From Micropterix aruncella (Eukaryota > Arthropoda > Insecta > Lepidoptera > Micropterigidae), in contig OX155967.1 in NCBI GenBank assembly GCA_944548615.1, forward strand, positions 22,064,752 to 22,128,751: a stretch of DNA of 64,000 bases, in the 5' to 3' direction. Of the stretch, positions 32,901 to 44,318 are shown piece after piece. Every line of letters begins with the position of its first letter. Position 1 is the stretch's first letter. The notes beneath the pieces were generated by a model. That model did no database searches and had not been told where the DNA came from. It saw only the letters and a program-made list of their open reading frames with translations. The position numbers were made by a program, and so were the translations under genes.

Positions 32901-33721
32901 TATAAATTGGATTTTGGCTTTTAGGGTATTCTTTTCCTCAGCCATTGAAGCACGATTTTTTAAGCACTTTGTTTAGAAATTGTATAAAAAAAATTAGAAG
33001 CATTTTTTTTTGTTTTTATATAATTTTCATTCATAGCGATTACCGTGAAAGAGGTTTATAAGCACCGTCTTTTTGTTTTTGTATTTAGAAGCAACTTTTG
33101 TCATTATATAAGCAGTATTGTGTACTTGTAGTTTTTTCGGCATTAGCAGCATTCTTTTTGTAATTTAAAGCGGTTACCGCGAAGAAGTATTTTGTACTTG
33201 CCGTTTTTTATGGTTACTATATTTTTTTTGTCTGAATTTTAGATTTAAAGGCAATATATTAATTATTCTTTTAATACTTCTCATTGTTTAGCAGCAGATT
33301 GTTTGTTATTTTAAGGCGGTTTCCGCGAAAAAGTTTTACGCTTGCCGTTCAAGTTATTTTATTATATCATACTAATTATTTTTTTGTTAATTTCCAGATG
33401 TGAAGGCAATTATCCTGGTGAGGTAAGCAGCCAAATAAAGCAGAGGTGCCCCAAGCAGTTAAAAAAGTTAGTCCGTTCCATTTTTTTTTTATTTATTTTG
33501 GTTTTAATTTTTTTGGTGGGATTTAAAATATATATATACATGATGGCGTCACCAGCGATAGTGTATTATGCTGCGTCACATTTAGTAAAGGCAGAACTCG
33601 ATTATGAGTTCACGATTCGTGAGGTCACTCCAACCAATGTTGAAGCGATGAGAAAACAATTTAATTCACTCTTAAGGGAATTTCCCGCAGAATCAATTAC
33701 CTCAACGGATTTAGATCCGGA

Positions 33722-36276
33722 TGTCACAAAGGACTTTTCCTTAATATACTATTTGTAACTTTATCTATGATTTATATGTCATTTGCAGAGAAGATTTTTA
33801 TATATTATTTCCACAATTGTAAGCTTTATATTTATTTTTATGAATCAATCTTCAAACAGCCCCACTAGTTCAGACGCCATATGTAAGCCGGATTTTTATA
33901 CCGCTTACTTCTTTAAAATTGTAAGCTATACTTTTGATCCACTTACTTCACTACCATATCAGCGACAGTGATAATATTACCTTCCAGTGGGATAGGCTTC
34001 CAACACCTTGTCTAATAATTTCCCTCTGTATTTACTTCCTCAATGAAACAAATCTTCTCCAATTAATAATCCATATATTAACCCAAATGCATATATTAAC
34101 AATTAAATTTATAAATTCTTCTATTTTAGTTTAAGTACTACTATTGTGAATTATATTTATTATAATGAGCGCCTAATTCACCACAAATATTTACAATTTC
34201 TTCTTGAGTTATTTTCGATCGATCATTTGTCGATGACAACAATGGCTGCGTTCAGTCGATTGTTAATAAAATAATATTAATAATGATAATGCATGAGTTT
34301 AAATCTCCGCCGTGAAATTCGACAATTAGATTCTAATCCCTTATTTACTTAAATATGTTCAATGTCAATTTATATTGAAACATGAATCGTAATGTTACAT
34401 ACAACAATAAAATTACTTATAACTAACATACTGTCAACTAGTCGATGGCGTTCCAGTGATATAATGAATTTAAATGACCGCAGTCGCTAATGCCCGATAT
34501 AAACTACGACCTGGTTACCTTCCAGTCCACTGGTTGTCCATATGGTTTTCGTTCTATTATTTCTATTAATACTATTCCTCCCCGTTATCCGTGGAACCCC
34601 ATCGATCAGTCAAAACAAAAAAACCTTAATACAATATAATCTACAATTTTCCTTATCTTTAAATTTAATCTAACATTCAGTATAATTCGAATGTTTCCTT
34701 AACTAGTTTCCAAATTAAGAGCACATTTATATAATGGCTGGTGTCTGAATCAATGGAGTTAGAAAGGCTAACTCTCTTCCAAATTAAATGAGAGTCTGTC
34801 TAGAGGTTTACCTCGTATAATTATCAACGACTCTTCCTGTCAATCGATGTTAAATGACTCATTTTTAGTTAACGTGCAAATATGTAGAAATCACGCATTT
34901 ACGTTACTACTACTTATCATTTCTAATAATTTCCAACAAACCCCCCAAAACTCTAATATTTATAACCCCAAAAAATATACAACAATGACAATATTGGTTG
35001 CTAGCTTCGGCCCAAATAATTAAATAACGCCAGCTTCGGCAAAATAAACTTACATATTTTTAGTACATCTTTGCCGACAATGACTCTCGGCTATACTTCC
35101 CGTATTTACAGCTGCATTGCACAATTATGCACTTATAACTAAATGTCAATCTTCGATGTGTTGTTGCATTCCTAGAAATCTGCCATACCACGACGAATGT
35201 CTTTTTAGAAACCCCAACCTCTTCGCTATCGTACTGCAATTCCAAGCCGTTACTGCGTTCTCGTCAATGTTAATTGTATTTCACCGCTATGTTATGCACC
35301 TCCGAAGAACGCTCGCAATGTTGTGATATATTAATCTGACTTTGCCTCGTCGCCATCTTTGATATAATTTCCGTATTGCAACCCGACGAAATCTCGTACT
35401 TCTATTTTATTTGAAATGTTGGATTTTTACACCGATATCTGCTTTCCCTCACCGATATCGATTATGTTTTCCAATTTCTCTTAACCCCTTGAGTATGATA
35501 CGACCAAATCTGGTTCTGAAACAATTATCCGTTGAGTATGATACGACCAGATCTGGTTCCGCGTTTTTTTCACTTCTTTGACGTTCTCATATTTATTCAT
35601 AATTATCTAATTGTTTTACAAAATGATATTTCAATATTCTATATTCGAAATTTCAATGCAATCATTGTGCAGTTGTTCTTTTTATGATTGGTGTAGTAGT
35701 TTCGTAGTTATAGTACTTTAAGGTCGATGTCGCCGAAAATCCTGCAAAAGAGACAGATGCATCCATGAAAATACCCATTTACTCCAAGGGTTAATAATAA
35801 ATCAAATGTTCTAAAAATGACTTTATCAATATTACTATTAAATTCTCCCATAATTCCTACTATTTAATGAACCCCTTTTATAATTCTTTGAAAAACCAAT
35901 CAGTCGACTTTTCCAGACCATAAGCATGCTTCTATTGTCTATTTGTCAATTGTTGAATTTTACGTCAATTTTTTCGTAAAAATCTCAAAATATGCTAATT
36001 TCTTGCCAAATATTCCTGATTATCTATTTTTAAACCCCTAATAATGTCCTTAACTCTCAAAACTATTCAAAACCCTTTATTTATGTAACGTTGACACTGC
36101 GCTCTATAGTTTAGCAAGTGACATTCTTCATCTGTCCGTTTTAGTTCCTAATTAAATCGCTAGATGTCACTATGATCATTTTTTAAGTACAATTTAATTT
36201 TAAAATTTCGAATAATCTATTTTGCGTTTAGCTTAGAGCTGCTAAGCGATCATGTGATGATTTTCAGATCATTACA
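33722..36276 (-). repeat. left (3') LTR of element D, 2555 bp
   Basis: It matches the right LTR closely over most of its length. Two differences stand out: a 306-bp TTAA insertion (35485-35790) here, and about 770 bp (53956-54729) found only in the right copy. It contains an internal primer-site-like sequence at 33859-33879. Confidence 0.85.
35485..35790. mobile_element. TTAA-flanked MITE, 306 bp
   Basis: TTAA at 35481-35484 and 35791-35794. The ends are CCCCTTGAGTATGATACG and the inverted CCCTTGGAGTAAATGG. The right LTR of D shows the empty site (CTCTTAATAATAAA near 54772), which proves the insertion. GAGTATGATACGACC(A/C)(A/G)ATCTGG is repeated near its left end. Confidence 0.9.
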
Positions 36277-36292
36277 ATACCCCCTCCCAAAA
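36277..36292 (-). promoter_or_regulatory. polypurine tract of element D
   Basis: On the minus strand, TTTTGGGAGGGGGTAT directly precedes the left LTR, as expected for the 3' LTR of a reverse-oriented element. Confidence 0.7.
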
Positions 36293-36419
36293 TCTCTGCT
36301 TGCCCTCAAGCAATCATATCACATATCTTTCTTGTTATCTGTTCAATCTCCAACCGCTTATTCATGATGTTTGTAATATAATATTAATGTTAATAATTTT
36401 ATGGAAATAACTATGTAAC

Positions 36420-36615
36420 TCCTACGATATGTTTGTACTATAATGTCAATGATAATAGTTTATGTTTAATTCACGTACCTTTACGATATGTTTTGTGCTA
36501 TATGTTAATTATAATATTTTACGTTTAATTCACGTGCCTTTACGATATGTTTTGTACTATAATGTTATGATAATATTTTACTTTTAATTCTCGTACCTTT
36601 ACGATATGTTTTGTG
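36420..36615. repeat. tandem repeat, about 60-bp unit, three copies
   Basis: TTTACGATATGTTTTGTRCTA followed by ATGTTA...ATAATATTTTA and TTTAATTCACGT recurs three times with small differences. Confidence 0.85.
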
Positions 36616-36789
36616 GCTTGTCTTCCCTCTTCAAGTCTATAATTTCTATCTTGTTTCTATATACTACCAATCTCCTAACCCAGATCTTTTAATGATAATA
36701 ACTTTTAATATAATTTCTAACTTCCTCCTCCATATCTCACCTGAATAATATGATAACTATAATAATAATAATGAAGATTCCAACTCTCC

Positions 36790-37250
36790 TGTTGCAGATT
36801 TTTAATATTTATTTAATATATTCCATCTCTCCTCCTCTCTTTCGCTTCAACATGCGTCCGCTCAATTAGGATATAAACCCGAGTCCTCGACCATGTCTCC
36901 ACCTACTTATTCTTTTCTATCGACCAATCTATAAATAATCTCAATACATTAATATAATAGTTATAATATTTCTCTCCGTTGCAACATTTAATATTTATAT
37001 AATATATTCCAGCTCCTCCTTCTCTTTTTCGCTTCAACATGCGTCCGCTCAATTAGGATAAACCCGAGTCCTCGACCATGTCTCCACCTACTTATTCTGT
37101 TCCATCGACCATCTATAAATAATCTCAATACGTCAATATAATAATTATAATATTTCTCTCCGTTGCAAAATTTAAATTGATTCCGTCTATTTATTCTCCG
37201 TTCACCTACTCCGCTCAATTAGGATTTAACCCGAGTCCTCGATGGTGAAC
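36790..37250. repeat. tandem repeat, about 180-bp unit, two and a half copies
   Basis: The unit contains CGCTTCAACATGCGTCCGCT, AACCCGAGTCCTCGACCATG and a TATAAATAATCTCAATAC segment. The third copy keeps only its CGCTCAATTAGGAT part. Confidence 0.85.
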
Positions 37251-38529
37251 ATTTTAACTGTCTACTCTTCAAAAAAATATAGTTTGAATATGCCTAAGTC
37301 AGAACAATGCACTTGAACAGGCTCTGGTCGTCCCTTAATGTTCTAGATTTTTAAAAAAATCGTGACATTGTCCCAACCAGTCGCATAGTAAGTTCTTATT
37401 TAATATAGTATGCTATTTCACGCTGGGCTTGTCCTTCTGCTATTTACTTAGACACAATCTCAAGTTAGATAACCTGACGATTGTTAATAGGTTCTTCACT
37501 AGTCTATTGTTTGTGATTTTAACGTACACTGTAAATGGTTTCTAACTCTCATTCGTTATTTCAGAATTTGGAAACTGAATTTATCCTTACACTGCCTTGT
37601 ATACATCACACGTTCACAGCACCTTTCATTCTATCTTCATACCAAAATCAATCCCCTCCTTCATCATAACTTATGTTGGTTTACTAATTAACAAATGTAT
37701 TTATCGTCCTTCTTCTCTCACCCTCCTGGATCGCTACTATTTATCTCCTTCATAACATAAACTAAATCAATATCCGGCCTATTCCAATTTCGCAACTCCA
37801 TAATAACCCCCTTGGTGCAAGTAACCATAATGCCACCGTAATAATAATAATCCCTTTGGGTATCTGAGCTCCTCCCTGTCGAATCTAGACCATATCCGAC
37901 TCTGGGTGTCAACTCGTCCAAAAGCGTAGACCTGATCAGGGTCACGCGTTGAGGTGCGACCTCAACCTTGCCGAGACCTCGATATATACTCCCTCGCAAG
38001 TTACCAAATACAAAACAAAACATGGACCCGAGCAGTGGCTCCAACTCCGAAGACCGCCCACTTCAGATAAAAATTCCCATAATATTATAGTCGCTCTAAA
38101 AATTAGCGCTATTTTTCGATTCTAACTTCTTCATCCCGCTCTAAAATAGCGAGACGTCGACAATACCACCAAACATTCTATACTAAATAACAATATTAAT
38201 ATGACTCTTCATTCATCTTATAGTCGCTTCCTATATAGCACTATAACCCAATTCCAAAAATATATTATATTTTATAATAATTATAATAATGATTTTAATC
38301 TGGCCCTATACAGTCTCAATAATATAACGATCAACCAACTTTATCAATAACAATAATCCATCGACTTTACTAATAATACTTTGGAATCTTCTCTCCAATA
38401 TAATAATCGTATCCCGATACTGCTTTGCCATTTAGTTCAACAACAAAAACTTATTACACTAATGAGATTCCTAATCGTGTTCGCTTGTATTTCTTCGCTT
38501 TAGGTAGGAATGATTGGACAACAAGTTGT

Positions 38530-38580
38530 AGGTGATTAGGATAGGATTTAGGATAAGATAGGATAGGATAGGAAAGGAAT
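38530..38580. repeat. GGATA-type microsatellite
   Basis: AGGATAGGATTTAGGATAAG is followed by perfect GATAG units. A second, compound array (GGATAGGAATGGTGATAGGA twice) lies at about 38990-39090. Confidence 0.9.
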
Positions 38581-39654
38581 ACTTGTTGCTTAAAACGAAG
38601 AGATTCAAACAACACAACGCTCTCCTTGTTATAACTCTTTTCCCAATTTTGCAAAACAATATCACTCCCCTAGATACCCAAATGAAAAAAAACTGTCAGC
38701 TTATTAACAATATTTTACAACCCAACGATTTCACGAGGTGCATTCTTCCATACATATACGTATCAAATGGATAATATGTTTAGTAAAATTTAACTGTATG
38801 CTATATATATACGCAAATAATGTGTGATTCTAATGTGAAAAAATTAAACTATACTGCTCAACTAAATGTGTAAGCTAATATGTATTGTAATTAAAATATT
38901 TCTGATTTATAGTATACTGCTTTTGTGTATGGCATTAATAATTTGTTGCTATTAAGACTTTGGTAATGGAATAGAAATAAGGAATGTGATAGTATAGGTA
39001 GTGTATGATAGAATGGTAGGATAGGAATGGTGATAGGATGATGGATAGGATGGTAGGATAGGAATGGTGATAGGATGATGGATAGGATAATATCTATTAC
39101 TAGTAAGGAACAGGAAAATGATATTATCTGTAATGTAATTTATAACTTGAAAAATGATGAAATCCAATATTTGATATATCGTGTTAAAATGATTTATTAT
39201 CTTAGTATGATAATACAATACATACACAAGAACACACACCCCGCTACAATCAATAACTCTGATATTCAAAATAATCTGCCGGTTATTCTCTCAATAAAAT
39301 AATAATAACCGCCATGACAGCCAATATAATAATATTATAATGCTATGACAACCACAAAACATACCATCAACAAAAAAAACCGTGAGTTTTTTAATACTCC
39401 CTATAATTTATTGAGCTTCTACAACTAATCACTCAACCGATAGAATCGTAAGGTTCTTTAATCACCCCTTACTAATTTTTACCATATCTTTTATGTGGCA
39501 TCGCCCTATGGCTTTACCTTCCGATTTTATATATAAGTAAGTATTTCAAGTATGTATTTACTAAGTATGTATTTTAAACGTCGGCAAACGTCCTCATATT
39601 TGATATCTATATTCAATTCTCCTATAATATTCTGTATCGTACCATCCGCCGACA

Positions 39655-39864
39655 TCAATTGTATATTATTGCATTTGTTATCAACGCACAATCCTGAAAT
39701 AATGTTATATATTTTCTCCCTATTATATTAACAGAAGATCCTGTATCTATTAATGCTTTTAATTTAAAATTATTTAACCTTACATAAATATAAGGTCTCT
39801 GATCCATATCATTACTATTTAGGGTATTATTAAAAATGCGAACCGACGACCCCCTCCCAGCCAT
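39655..39864 (-). pseudogene. retroviral-type aspartic protease fragment (element D)
   Basis: On the minus strand the frame contains YIYVRLNNFKLKALIDTGSS followed by VNIIG, the active-site signature of retrotransposon pepsin-like proteases. It resembles the start of the element C protease (LLDSGSALNIIG). The frame ends soon after, and no flap or reverse transcriptase follows. It shows that D had a gypsy-like pol. Confidence 0.7.
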
Positions 39865-40522
39865 CGAATTCTCTATTCGTATTTTATTCGAGATATATCT
39901 CTCTCCAGCCTTCGTTTTTTCGATGACGAAGCTGTTTGAGACATTATGATATCTATGTCTATTCTTAATTTATTTGTCGTATTTAATTTATTTTATTCTA
40001 ATTTAAATAAATTTAATTAATTTATTTTATTTATTTTTATTTTGATTCAAAATAATTTTAATTTATTTTATTTTTTATTTAAACGAATTTAATTTATTAT
40101 ATTTTATTCAAAGCAAAAGGTTGACGATTGCTATTGTGCCAAAGGTTATTATCCGCGGCGTCCTGATTACAATTATTTTAATTTATTTTAATTCCAGCCT
40201 AATTCTTAATAAAATCTATTTCCAATCAAATTTGTTTATTTTATTTTTAAACTATTCTTATTCCCGAGGTACTATTTTAATCACCGATTCAATTACGACG
40301 ATTGCAGTCAATATGTGTACATAATGTACAATAACATTAATTTATGTAAATAGGCAGATTTCCAGAAACAACACACATATACAATATATCAACAATTCGC
40401 AATGCTAAATATACAGTTATATCACACGATTCATGTTTCTATATTTTTTATTTATTAAATGCCCAAATTACGATCGATCGAAAATAATTTACTATCTATT
40501 TATTTTATTTAGAATCTATCAA

Positions 40523-40544
40523 GGCCCCACACGTTGGGACGACA
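40523..40544 (-). promoter_or_regulatory. primer-site-like sequence of element D
   Basis: On the plus strand GGCCCCACACGTTGGGACGA then CA resembles the 3' end of tRNA-Lys (GCCCCACGTTGGGCGCCA) with an extra AC and A. It lies 2 bp from the right LTR, the right place for a minus-oriented element. Confidence 0.6.
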
Positions 40545-40683
40545 TTTGTCACAAATGACTTTTCCTTAATATACTATTTGTAACTTTATCTATGATTTAT
40601 ATGTCATTTGCAGAGAAGATTTTTATATATTATTTCCACAATTGTAAGCTTTATATTTATTTTTATGAATCAATCTTCAAACA

Positions 40684-40704
40684 GCCCCACTAGTTGGGAC
40701 GCCA
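40684..40704 (-). promoter_or_regulatory. internal primer-site-like sequence in D LTR
   Basis: GCCCCACTAGTTGGGACGCC then A, read on the plus strand, is followed after 2 bp by TGTAAG, which looks like another LTR end. The left LTR has the same module at 33859-33879 with GTTCAGACG. Confidence 0.55.
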
Positions 40705-41177
40705 TATGTAAGCCGGATTTTTATACCGCTTACTTCTTTAAAATTGTAAGCTATACTTTTGATCCACTTACTTCACTACCATATCAGCGACAGTGATAAT
40801 ATTACCTTCCAGTGGGATAGGCTTCCAACACCTTGTCTAATAATTTCCCTCTGTATTTACTTCCTCAATGAAACAAATCTTCTCCAATTAATAATCCATA
40901 TATTAACCCAAATGCATATATTAACAATTAAATTTATAAATTCTTCTATTTTAGTTTAAGTACTACTATTGTGAATTATATTTATTATAATGAGCGCCTA
41001 ATTCACCACAAATATTTACAATTTCTTCTTGAGTTATTTTCGATCGATCATTTGTCGATGACAACAATGGCTGCGTTCAGTCGATTGTTAATAAAATAAT
41101 ATTAATAATGATAATGCATGAGTTTAAATCTCCGCCGTGAAATTCGACAATTAGATTCTAATCCCTTATTTACTTAA

Positions 41178-42205
41178 CCCCTCCTGTTGCGAGGTAAAAA
41201 CTCACCCATCACTTTTGCGCGCGACATTTTCGCGCGCGAAATCAACGCCAGTCGACGACCTTGATAAAAACGACCATAACTTGTAAACCACTATACGGAT
41301 CGTAAAAAGAAGAACTGTAAAATGATCGCATTGAAATTTGACATATAAAACATTATAATCTTATCTCGTAAATCAATTAAGATAATAATGGCGACAAATT
41401 ACAAATTTGGCGAAGTGAAAAAACTCGCCTATTTATCATTTCGATGTTTTTATCACAAAACACGAAAGTCTATGCGGAAATTGTATTTACAGTTATGTTC
41501 TTTATTAAATGCTTTACCAAAACCATTATTTTGTTTTACTTCTTTGCATTCAAAAATATTTAGTTTTTCAGTCATAATAACCAAGAAAAATTTGATGTCT
41601 CCTCGTAAAAATTTTTTTTTTTAATTTTGTATTTCTGACTACTTAGGGACTTTATTTATATGAAATTCTTTCATAATAACTTTTCCACTACACTACACTT
41701 CTTATAAAATCATACCAGACTTTTCAACTTTGTCTGATATTACAGAAAAATCCAAACTTTTGCGAGTCGGTGACGAAAAGTCGGTTTTTCAAATATATTG
41801 TGTTATTATGTGCTTATTATATGTCTAATAACTAATTATTATACTCTAAAGAGTCACATTTCATAGAAAAACTATAGGAAATCACACTCAAAATATGGTA
41901 ATTCTTTCATACTAATTACGTAAACAAATAGGTATGCGCACCCCGCGATTTCGCGAATATCGATAAAATTAGGCAGCGCGCCTGTCTATGCAATATCGCC
42001 GCGGTGCGTGCTCATTTGTTTAGGCAAATTCGGAGTGTGATTTTCTAGTTTCTTCTATGAAATGTGACTGGAGTATAATAATTAGTTATTGGACATCTAA
42101 TAAGCGTCAAGTTTTCAATACATTCGAAAAACTTCTAACCACTTTTGTATGCCTTTGCAATTATTATGAAATCAGACTATCGCGGTTGCTTCACATTATA
42201 GCTTT
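41178..42205. other. left subterminal region of the piggyBac-like element
   Basis: Homologous, in inverted orientation, to the right part of the 1405-bp elements (for example, the inverse of GTGATAGGTGAGTTTTTACC). Non-coding. Confidence 0.7.
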
Positions 42206-42336
42206 ATAAACGAATTTACCGCGTGAAGTGTGTAGCACCCGACGTTTCGGCGACGTTGCCCAGGGTAGACTGGACAGCGGCGGCTGCAACGTCGCCGAAA
42301 CGTTGGTGTCTAAACTTTACGTGGTAAATTCGTTTT
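42206..42336. repeat. hairpin (foldback) repeat 1
   Basis: The left arm is AACGAATTTACCGCGTGAAG onward with CCGACGTTTCGGCGACGTTG. The right arm is the inverse with a few changes (CGTTGGTGTC, ACGTGGTAAATTCGTTT). A short loop around CAGGGTAGACTGG separates them. Confidence 0.85.
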
Positions 42337-42384
42337 TTAACCACATTTGTATCATGCCTTTGCAATTATTATGAAAAAGATTAT

Positions 42385-42587
42385 CGCGGTTGTTTGACAT
42401 TATAAATAGCTTTATAAACGAATTTACCGCGTGAACTTTGTGGCACCCGACGTTTCGGCGACGTTGCAGCCGCCGTTGTCCAGGGTAGACTGGACAGCGG
42501 CCGCTGCAACATCGCCGAAACGTCGGGTGCTACAAACTTCACGCGGTAAATTCGTTTATAAAGCTATTTATAATGTCAAACAAACGC
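42385..42587. repeat. hairpin (foldback) repeat 2
   Basis: The same core as repeat 1, with the palindrome extended on both sides by GTTTGACATTATAAATAGC and its inverse. Total about 200 bp, nearly perfect. Confidence 0.88.
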
Positions 42588-42637
42588 GTTAAGTTTTTGA
42601 TTTTATAATAATGGCAAAGGCATTATACAAAGTGGTT

Positions 42638-42788
42638 AAAAAACGAATTTACCGCGTGAAGTTTGTAGCACCCGACGTTTCGGCGACGTTGCAGCCGCCG
42701 TTATCCAGAGTAGACTGGACAGCGGCCGCTGCAACATCGCCGAAACGTCGGGTGCTACAAACTTCACGCGGTAAATTCGTTTTAAAAG
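42638..42788. repeat. hairpin (foldback) repeat 3
   Basis: The same core palindrome (AACGAATTTACCGCGTGAAG to its inverse). The open frame across it is an artefact of the repeat. Confidence 0.88.
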
Positions 42789-43620
42789 CTATTTATAATA
42801 ATAATTATTATTATTATTAAAAAATCCTAGAAGAAAACTCAACAAACCATTTTTTTTTTATTTACTAAATTTCCAGTACAAAATTTTATAGTAACAACAC
42901 TCATTTGATAAAAATAAAACAAACATGTAATACAAAATAAACAAATAAAACAATTGAACCGACTAAAATAAAAACTTTCATCAGTTGGATTAGGTATACA
43001 TGTATTGGTTTCTTTATATACAAAGGAAACATAGAAAAATTTGACAAAAAAAATCTAAGTGAAAAAAGTTGACAAGATTGGATTTTATGAATTATATTTT
43101 ATGCGACTTATGCTTTCAATTTTTTTATTGGTACTAAATTTCCAGTACAAAATACATGAACGTTTAAAAATTGCCACATTTGATAAAAACTTATAATGTA
43201 TCACAAAAAACACATCATGTTACATCACAGCGTGATTACGTATGAATAAAAAAAATAGAATACAAACGAAACATAGAAAAATATAAACAATTAAAAAATT
43301 GCGGAGTATCGGCTTATTCAACGGTAGTGAGTAGTGAGCGACGGCGGCAACTTGTGGCTTGCCGATACAAACAAGCTGTACACTGAGAAAAATATAGCGC
43401 TGTAATACACGGAAATACGCATGTTTCAACAAGGATTACGTATATTTCATTAGGTGCGACTTGGGATCTCGCTTCTAACATGGCAGCATGTAGTAGTATA
43501 CGTACGGTTAGTCGGACACATGAATCATGTTAAAATATAATGATACATATAATCGAGTAATGGAGTTTCATCAAAACTCCTTGTAATACAACAAAATTTC
43601 GAGTAAAACCTCATAAATAG

Positions 43621-43772
43621 AATAGAAAACGAATTTACCGCGTGAAATTTGTAGGACCCGACGTTTCGGTGACGTTGCAGCCGCCGTTGTCTAGGGTAGA
43701 CAACGGCGGCTGCAACGTCACCGAAACGTCGGGTCCTACAAATTTCACGCGGTAAATTCGTTTTCTATCCTA
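43621..43772. repeat. hairpin (foldback) repeat 4
   Basis: A variant core with GGTGACG in place of GGCGACG. The arms, from AGAAAACGAATTTACCGCG to the inverse, appear essentially perfect, including both sides of GTCTAGGGTAGAC. Confidence 0.9.
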
Positions 43773-43969
43773 TTTATAATGTCAAACAACCGCGATAGTC
43801 TTCGATTTTAGAGTAAAACATCGTTATTCTATATAAAACATTATGTAAGAATCAATCTAATATTTTTCTCAGTGTGAGTCATACAGTTTATCAGTTGGTA
43901 CATAAAATTATACCTAATGATGAAATACAGTTATTACCAAGTATCAGAGATGGATAACTTTTATTTTTT

Positions 43970-44113
43970 AGGATAGAAAACGAATTTACCGCGAGAAATT
44001 TGTAGGACCCCACGTTTCGGTGACGTTGCAGCCGCCTTTGTCTAGGGTAGACAACGTCACCGAAACGTCGGGTCCTACAAATTTCACGTGGTAAATTCGT
44101 TTTCTATCCTATT
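43970..44113. repeat. hairpin (foldback) repeat 5
   Basis: The same variant as repeat 4, with AGGATAGAAAACG and its inverse at the borders and a shortened right arm (GTAGACAACGTCACC). Confidence 0.87.
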
Positions 44114-44318
44114 TATAATGTCACAACCGCGATAGTCTTCGATTTTGGATAACTTTTAGTTTGTATCGAGCACCGAGCCAACACCCCCCCCCCCCCCAAA
44201 TTCTACAGATCCAATCAATCATCACACATCCATCCATCCATCGTACTGAAATAATGATACTATAGGTAAACTAATGTCAACTATTTTTATAAAAATCACT
44301 ATAAAACAGAGAATCAGC
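44114..44318. other. 3' flank of transposase with 14-C run
   Basis: Short AT-rich sequence downstream of the transposase stop; it contains poly-C at 44184-44197 and a CATC repeat. Confidence 0.6.

Larger units (their letters stand above)
36293..40522 (-). other. interior of element D, mostly non-coding
   Basis: AT-rich, with tandem repeats (36420-36615 and 36790-37250), GGATA-type microsatellites (about 38530-38575 and 38990-39090) and one protease-like fragment. The minus-strand frame at 37718-38044 has no recognisable domain. No reverse transcriptase or integrase remains. Confidence 0.6.

Noticed and set aside
34740..35330. Open frames at 35060-35326, repeated at 53585-53851
   Set aside because: They are identical because both lie in the LTRs of D; no recognisable domain.
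37718..38044. 108-residue minus-strand frame in element D
   Set aside because: No gag, RT or integrase motif could be recognised; probably chance in decayed sequence.
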